A stretch of DNA of 9,543 bases from contig CANPNN010000041.1 of assembly GCA_947575475.1 (NCBI GenBank), positions 1 through 9,543 of the forward strand, in the 5' to 3' direction. A program made the translations under genes and the position numbers. The stretch is from an uncultured Pseudoflavonifractor sp. (lineage in GTDB: Bacteria > Bacillota_A > Clostridia > Oscillospirales > Oscillospiraceae). Below are positions 4,725 through 9,543 of the stretch, piece after piece; the first letter of the stretch is position 1; the number at the start of each line of letters is the position of its first letter. The notes under the pieces are model-generated. The model was not told where the DNA came from. It ran no database searches and saw nothing but the letters and a program-made list of their open reading frames with translations.

Positions 4725-7430
4725 ATGAGAAAGAAGACTTTGGCAGCCCTGGTGATGGCATTGGGGATTCTCTGTGTATTGGTTCTCCCGGCGGGGGCAG
4801 AGGCAGCGGGCTATTCTGATACGCGGGGCCATTACGCCCAGGAGGCCATTGAGGCGTGGAGCGGATATGGGGTGTTGAAGGGCTATCCGAACGGGATCTT
4901 TCGGCCGGACGGCGCCATTACCCGGGGGGAGCTGGCCGTGGTGCTGGACCGGGTCATGGGGTATCGAAACAAGGCGGAGAACACCTATTCCGATCTGCCG
5001 GAGGGTAAGTGGTACGCGGATAGCATCCTGCATTTGGCGGGCGAGGGCATTTTGACCGGAGACGGAGACGGGCGGATGGATCCGAATGCCCCGGTCACCC
5101 GGCAGGAGGCATTTGTTGCTCTGGCCCGGGTCCTGGGGCTGGAGGAGAGCGAAAAGGCCCCCGGCTTTGCCGATGACAGCGCCGCTGCAAGCTGGGCCGA
5201 GGGCTATATCGCCTCTATGAAAGAGGCCGGATATGTGGCGGGGGACAAGAACGGGAACCTACGGCCCGGGGACCCCGTTACCCGGGCGGAGGTGATCACC
5301 GTTCTGGACCGGATGGCTGGCTTTGTAAATACCGATGGGACCTATTCCGAGGACTGCAAGAGCAATCTCATTGTCAACGCCGGAAATGTGACCCTGCAGG
5401 ACATGACCATTGAGGGCGACCTCATCATAGCCGACGGCGTGGCGGAGGGCGACGTGTATCTGGACAAGGTGACGGTGAGAGGGGATATTATTCTCCGGGG
5501 CTGTGGGGAAAATTCCTTCCATATCCTGCCCGGCTGTCAGGTGCGGAATGTGATCGTCACCAAGACCACGGGGGGACGGCTCCGGCTGGTGAACGAGTCG
5601 GGAGAGACCATCCCCATGATCTATATTGAAGATGGGGTGGGGGGCGTTACCCTGGACGGCTGGGAGCTGGGGGATGTGGTGGTGAACTGCGACGTACAGG
5701 TGACGGTCAAGGCCCAGACGGTCAGGACCCTGTCCGTGGTGGGGAACGCCAAGGTGACAGTGGAAAAGAACTCTACGGTGGCGCGGGTGGAAGTGGGGGA
5801 GACCGCAAAGGGAGCCGCCCTCACTGTAAATGGAAAGGTGACCACTCTGGTCAATGACGCGGGGGTGGAGGTAAAGAACAAGGGGACGGTCGGCTCCCCG
5901 GGAGGTCCCTCCGGCGGGGGAGGCTCTTCCGGCGGCGGAAGCGGTTCCGGGAGCGGCAGTACGCCCACGGTCATTTCAGAGGTAAGGCTCCAGCTGCTGG
6001 CGCCCCGTTTTGGGGAGACGCCGGACGCCGCCGACGTGTTGGGGGCGGGGTACACGGCCAAGACGGAGTGGTTCAACGCGGACGGAAGCCCGGCCAGTTA
6101 CCGCTGGAAGGCGGACAGCAGCGCGGCGGATACCTTTACCGCCAATCAGGCGTACAAGGCCGTTATCACCCTGAGTCCGATTGGAGGGAACAGTTTTGGA
6201 GAATCTCTGAAGGTGAAGGTCACCGATGGGAGGGATACCCCTACCAGCTATACCCCGGCCCAAGTCACTGTGGACGGCAGGGACCGGGTGGTGACGATGG
6301 AGTATGACAAGACGGAGGACCGGGACCCGGTGACCGGGGTGAGCGTAGTAGCCCCTGCAGCAGTAATCTTGGGGGAGACGGGAAAGCTCACGGTGAGCTA
6401 TTGGAATAACCTTCTGGTGGACCCGGACAGCTTTGTTTATCAATGGTATCAATGCAGGGACGCCGGCGGAGGAGGAAAGACCCCCATTCCCGGAGCCACG
6501 GGGAAGGAATATACCATTCCCGCCGCAGATACCCAAAAAGAGGGGAACCTTTACTATTGCTGCGACATGACCATCCTTGGGAGGGTCTATCCCTCCGGGG
6601 TGAAGGCGGTGGAGGTCCACGACGCGCTGGATACCGACATGATCCCTGTCCCTACACTGCAAGAAGAGCTTACGGTGGAGGACGGCGGAAGATGGACTGT
6701 GGTGGAGATCGGGAATCTGAGGTGCCACAAGGATGTGAGCTACTCGGTCACAGTTACTGCCGAGATCAGGAAAAAAGACGGTCCGCTGCTGAGCAACAGC
6801 GTGGGGATAGCCTCTTTTGACTACACTGATATTCCGGAGGACGGAACGGTAAGCTGGCGGATCGATTGGACCGACTATGTGAGCGAATGTATTTTTGCTA
6901 TGCTGAAGACAAAGCTGTCGTATGACATTGAACTGGGAGAAGTCAGGGTAGAGGTGAGGCCCCAGCTTAAAGATACCCCGTTATCGGATAAGGTCCAGGA
7001 AAAGAGCTTTGACATGACCGGAAAAGGGGTGTTTTATGTTTTTACGCCCACGGATAAGATACCGGATGAGCTTTGGCAGGGACCGCCCAGGGAACTTCAG
7101 CTCATCGTCCGGTCCACAGGGGGGACCTTTGTGGATAAGAAGGATCCTGACCGTGACCCGGCGCCCGCCGGGGGGTACGAGCGGGTAAGGGCCACCTTCC
7201 GCAAATCGGGAGAGTGGGTGGATGAGACGACGGAGGGGCACGATGAACCGTACTGGAACGGAACGCTCTATGTGCCGGACCTTTGGCTGGACGGTCTTGG
7301 AACGGGAGAATTTATGTCCCAAGTCATATGTACGTTTTATAGCAGCGGCGAGCTTCCGGATGGAGGAATGAATGTTTACTGTTTGGAGCTTATAGGCGGG
7401 GACATTATCTTCCAATTGGAGAACAGTTGA
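4725..7430 (+). CDS. SLH-domain secreted surface protein with Ig-like module
   Basis: This is a secreted protein of about 901 residues, probably held on the cell wall through SLH domains that bind secondary cell-wall polymer. Residues 1-27 form a signal peptide: the basic start MRKK, a hydrophobic core, and a likely cut near AGAEA. Three SLH domains follow at about 29-80, 88-140 and 147-200, each with the binding motif (TRGE at 66, TRQE at 125, TRAE at 186). Residues 205-386 are short beta-strand repeats (for example MTIEGDLIIADGVAEGDV), probably a beta-helix. A Gly/Ser linker spans 390-412. A beta-rich module (about 418-530) is followed by an Ig-like module (about 536-632, with YQWYQ, YTIPAAD and YYCC). 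Residues 635-901 match nothing I recognise. ATG 4725 is preferred because it begins the signal peptide and has GGAAGGGAAG upstream. ATG 4647 would add 26 residues. No enzymatic motif is visible, and its ligand or role is unknown. Confidence 0.9.
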   Translation: MRKKTLAALVMALGILCVLVLPAGAEAAGYSDTRGHYAQEAIEAWSGYGVLKGYPNGIFRPDGAITRGELAVVLDRVMGYRNKAENTYSDLPEGKWYADSILHLAGEGILTGDGDGRMDPNAPVTRQEAFVALARVLGLEESEKAPGFADDSAAASWAEGYIASMKEAGYVAGDKNGNLRPGDPVTRAEVITVLDRMAGFVNTDGTYSEDCKSNLIVNAGNVTLQDMTIEGDLIIADGVAEGDVYLDKVTVRGDIILRGCGENSFHILPGCQVRNVIVTKTTGGRLRLVNESGETIPMIYIEDGVGGVTLDGWELGDVVVNCDVQVTVKAQTVRTLSVVGNAKVTVEKNSTVARVEVGETAKGAALTVNGKVTTLVNDAGVEVKNKGTVGSPGGPSGGGGSSGGGSGSGSGSTPTVISEVRLQLLAPRFGETPDAADVLGAGYTAKTEWFNADGSPASYRWKADSSAADTFTANQAYKAVITLSPIGGNSFGESLKVKVTDGRDTPTSYTPAQVTVDGRDRVVTMEYDKTEDRDPVTGVSVVAPAAVILGETGKLTVSYWNNLLVDPDSFVYQWYQCRDAGGGGKTPIPGATGKEYTIPAADTQKEGNLYYCCDMTILGRVYPSGVKAVEVHDALDTDMIPVPTLQEELTVEDGGRWTVVEIGNLRCHKDVSYSVTVTAEIRKKDGPLLSNSVGIASFDYTDIPEDGTVSWRIDWTDYVSECIFAMLKTKLSYDIELGEVRVEVRPQLKDTPLSDKVQEKSFDMTGKGVFYVFTPTDKIPDELWQGPPRELQLIVRSTGGTFVDKKDPDRDPAPAGGYERVRATFRKSGEWVDETTEGHDEPYWNGTLYVPDLWLDGLGTGEFMSQVICTFYSSGELPDGGMNVYCLELIGGDIIFQLENS

Positions 7431-7438
7431 ACAGGAAT

Positions 7439-7478
7439 AAAAACCGCCCCCGCCGGCTCTCGGCGGGGGCGGCTTTTT
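7439..7478. terminator. Bidirectional intrinsic terminator shared by convergent genes
   Basis: A perfect 12-bp GC stem (7444-7455 with 7461-7472) has a five-base loop GCTCT. It is flanked by five As on the left (7439-7443) and five Ts on the right (7474-7478), so a U-tract follows the hairpin on either strand. It lies 8 nt after the surface-gene stop and about 10 nt beyond the EF-G-like gene stop, and suits both. Confidence 0.93.
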
Positions 7479-7488
7479 ATCACATAGA

Positions 7489-9543
7489 TCATTCCTGCTC
7501 CATTGCTTTGGCTTCTGCGATGGCCTTCTCCTGAGCCTGAGGGGTGGCCTCCTCGTAGCGGACAAAGTGGAAAGTGAAGGAGCCCCGGCTCTGGGTCATG
7601 CTCCGAAGGTCGATGGCGTAGGTGCCCATCTCGGCCATGGGGACCTCGGCCTCCAGGATCTGGTTGCCCTCCCCGTCGGGGTTCATGCCCATGACCCGGC
7701 CACGGCGCTTGGTGATGTCGCCCATCACGTCGCCCATGTAGCTGTCGGGGATGGTGACCTTCAGCTCACCCACCGGCTCCAGAAGGATGGGATTGGCCTC
7801 GGGCATGGCGGCTTTGTAGCTGAGCTGGGCGGCGGTCTTGAAGGCGATCTCGGAGGAGTCCACCGGGTGGTAGCTTCCGTCGTAGAGGGTGGCCTTCAGG
7901 TTGACCACAGGGTAGCCCGCCAGGGGACCGTGGAGGACGGCCTCCCGCAGGCCCTTCTCCACAGCGGGGAAGAAGTTCTTGGGCACACTGCCGCCGAAGA
8001 CCTCCTCGGCAAAGACCAGCTCCTCCTCGTCGGGGTTAGGCTCGAAGCGGATCCACACGTCGCCGAACTGGCCGGAGCCGCCGGTCTGCTTCTTGTGGCG
8101 GCCCTGCTTCTCCACCTTTTTGCGGATCTTCTCCCGATAGGGAACTCTGGGGGTGGAGAGCTCGGTGTCCACGTTGAAGCGGCTCTTGAGCCGGGCCACC
8201 AGCACGTCCACCTGAATGTCGCCGGCGGCGTAGATGACGGTCTGGCGGGTTTCGGCGTTGTTGACCCAGTTGAAGGAGGGGTCTTCCTCGTTCATCCGGT
8301 TGAGGCCCTGGCCCACCTTGTCCTCCTGGCCCCGGGTCTTGGGGGCGATGGCCACGGAGTAGCAGGGCTCGGCAAAGGGGATGGGCTCTACCTTTACCAC
8401 TTTCCGAGGCTCGCACAGGGTGTCGCCGGTCTTCAGCTTCTCCATCTTGCCGATGGCGCCGATATCGCCGCACTGGAGCTCCTTGACCTCGGTATACTTC
8501 TTGCCCTTCATGGCGTAGAGCCGGCCCAGCTTCTCGGTCTCGCCGGTGCGGGCGTTGACCATGGGCATATCCGGCTTGATGGAGCCGGAGAGGACCTTTA
8601 CATAGGAGTACTTGCCGTACTGGTCGGAGACGGTCTTAAAGACATAGGCCACAGGCAGGGCGCCGGGGGCGGAGACGAAGGGGGAGGAGACCCCCTCCTC
8701 ATTCTCGGCGTTGAGGGGCTGGCCGTCCAGGGGGTTGGGCAGCAGCTCCACGATGGTGTCCAGGAGCATACGGGTGCCCAGGCTCTGGGCGGCGGAGCCG
8801 CAGACCACAGGGAAGAGGGAGAGGTCCTTTACACCCTGGCGCAGGCCCTGGATCATCTCAGCGTAGGTGAAATCCTCGCCGGAGAAGTACTTGTCCATAA
8901 ACTCCTCGCTGGTCTCGGCCACCGACTCCTTCAGGGCGTCGTAGAGCTCATCCAGCACGGGGATCTTGTCCTCGGGCACGTCGATCTCCACGCGCTCCCC
9001 CTTGGGTCCCACCTCAAAGGCCCGCTTCTGCAGCACGTCGATGATGCCGATGACCTTCTTGTCCGCGTCCCAGATGGGGGCCACCACGGGGGCGATGTTC
9101 TTGCCGAACCGCTCCCGCAGGGTGGCGAAGGCGGCGTTGTAGTCGGAGTTGTCCTCGTCGGTCTTGGAGATGTACAAAAGCCGGGGCAGCTTCCGGGCGG
9201 TGCAGTATTTCCAGGCCTTTTCCGCGCCCACGCTCATGCCCGACTTGGCCGAGCAGACGATGATGGCGGCGTCGGAGGCCTGGAGGGCCTCGGCCACTTC
9301 GCCGGCGAAATCAAAGCCGCCGGGGGCGTCCAGCACGTTGATCTTACAGCCGTTATATTCCACCGGAGCCACCGCCAGAGAGATGGTGGTCTGGCGCTTT
9401 TGCTCCTCGGGATCGTAGTCGCAGACGGTATTGCCGTCGGGGATCTTGCCCAGGCGGTCGGTGCCGCCGGTGAGGAAAAGCATACTCTCCGCCAGAGAGG
9501 TCTTGCCGTTGCCGGCGTGGCCCAGCAGGCAGATGTTGCGGAT
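7489..9543 (-). CDS. EF-G-like translational GTPase (EF-G paralog), N-terminus cut by window edge
   Basis: This is a five-domain elongation factor G-type protein with 684 residues visible. The true start is a few residues beyond the right edge; the internal ATG at 9483 falls after the P-loop and cannot be the start. Visible parts are: G1 GHAGNGKTS (8-16), switch I around EEQKRQTTIS, G3 DAPGGFDF, G4 SKTD, and G5 GSAAQSLG. Domain II follows, then domain III (about YSVAIAPKTRGQEDKVGQGL onward), domain IV with TGGSGQFGDVWIRFEP and YDGSYHPVDSSEIAF, and domain V with PDSYMGDVMGDITKRRGRV. The C-terminus (RGSFTFHFVRYEEA) is typical of EF-G-like paralogs rather than the canonical fusA beside rpsL/rpsG. 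The consensus DTPGH becomes DAPGG and NKxD becomes SKTD. It stands apart from ribosomal-protein genes. The role is probably ribosome-linked translocation or recycling, but is unproven. Confidence 0.93.
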   Translation of the reverse strand: MRNICLLGHAGNGKTSLAESMLFLTGGTDRLGKIPDGNTVCDYDPEEQKRQTTISLAVAPVEYNGCKINVLDAPGGFDFAGEVAEALQASDAAIIVCSAKSGMSVGAEKAWKYCTARKLPRLLYISKTDEDNSDYNAAFATLRERFGKNIAPVVAPIWDADKKVIGIIDVLQKRAFEVGPKGERVEIDVPEDKIPVLDELYDALKESVAETSEEFMDKYFSGEDFTYAEMIQGLRQGVKDLSLFPVVCGSAAQSLGTRMLLDTIVELLPNPLDGQPLNAENEEGVSSPFVSAPGALPVAYVFKTVSDQYGKYSYVKVLSGSIKPDMPMVNARTGETEKLGRLYAMKGKKYTEVKELQCGDIGAIGKMEKLKTGDTLCEPRKVVKVEPIPFAEPCYSVAIAPKTRGQEDKVGQGLNRMNEEDPSFNWVNNAETRQTVIYAAGDIQVDVLVARLKSRFNVDTELSTPRVPYREKIRKKVEKQGRHKKQTGGSGQFGDVWIRFEPNPDEEELVFAEEVFGGSVPKNFFPAVEKGLREAVLHGPLAGYPVVNLKATLYDGSYHPVDSSEIAFKTAAQLSYKAAMPEANPILLEPVGELKVTIPDSYMGDVMGDITKRRGRVMGMNPDGEGNQILEAEVPMAEMGTYAIDLRSMTQSRGSFTFHFVRYEEATPQAQEKAIAEAKAMEQE

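Noticed and set aside
5890..5970. Repetitive GGC/TCC DNA as a possible tandem-repeat locus
   Set aside because: It encodes an ordinary Gly/Ser interdomain linker; no regular nucleotide unit repeats.
5976..6728. Minus-strand open frame inside the surface-protein gene
   Set aside because: Composition and lack of motifs indicate an antisense shadow; the plus-strand frame has signal peptide, SLH and Ig-like domains.
7489..9483. EF-G-like gene starting at ATG 9483
   Set aside because: The frame stays open to the window edge and the upstream codons encode the P-loop GHAGNGKTS, so the true start is outside the window.
1..9543. CRISPR array, tRNA or rRNA genes, transposase or phage genes
   Set aside because: I found no spaced direct repeats, no tRNA cloverleaf or rRNA segments, and no transposase, integrase or phage protein on either strand.

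Overview
The window is GC-rich DNA that reads as a Gram-positive member of the Clostridia. The most likely source is a gut Oscillospiraceae-type bacterium (Flavonifractor, Lawsonibacter or Pseudoflavonifractor relatives). Three things point there: the Firmicutes gene order rimP-nusA-rnpM-L7Ae-like gene-infB, an S-layer-homology (SLH) surface protein of a style common in those gut bacteria, and a divergent EF-G paralog. The genus is an inference from style and composition, not a database match.

Layout. Positions 1-4403 (minus strand) hold the transcription/translation operon, read right to left: rimP (ribosome maturation), nusA (transcription elongation and termination), rnpM/ylxR (RNase P modulator family), ylxQ/rplGA (L7Ae-like RNA-binding protein) and infB (initiation factor IF2, cut by the left edge inside domain III). 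The operon has a strong sigma-A promoter (TTGCAA-17-TATACT, extended -10) at 4486-4514. A short leader of about 76 nt contains an intrinsic-terminator-like hairpin (4434-4457) before the rimP ribosome binding site. This arrangement resembles the NusA-dependent attenuator known from the Bacillus subtilis nusA operon. Two internal gaps are unusually long and structured: nusA-rnpM carries a pair of 17-nt near-perfect inverted repeats, and ylxQ-infB carries a stable hairpin plus a 14-bp palindrome.

Positions 4404-4724 are a divergent intergenic region. A second sigma-A-like promoter (TTGAAA-17-TAAAAT, extended -10) points right, and a small dyad lies between the two promoters. Positions 4725-7430 (plus strand) encode a secreted surface protein of about 901 residues: signal peptide, three SLH domains, a beta-repeat region, a Gly/Ser linker, an Ig-like module and an unrecognised C-terminal region. 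It converges on the next gene, and one hairpin with A- and T-runs on either side (7439-7478) can terminate both.

Positions 7489-9543 (minus strand) are an EF-G-like translational GTPase whose first few residues lie beyond the right edge. Its G3 and G4 motifs depart from the consensus.

Most of the window is conserved housekeeping sequence. I see no convincing new multi-gene system. The points most worth checking are regulatory: the nusA-operon leader attenuator, the repeat element inside the operon, the infB leader hairpin, and the altered GTPase motifs of the EF-G paralog.
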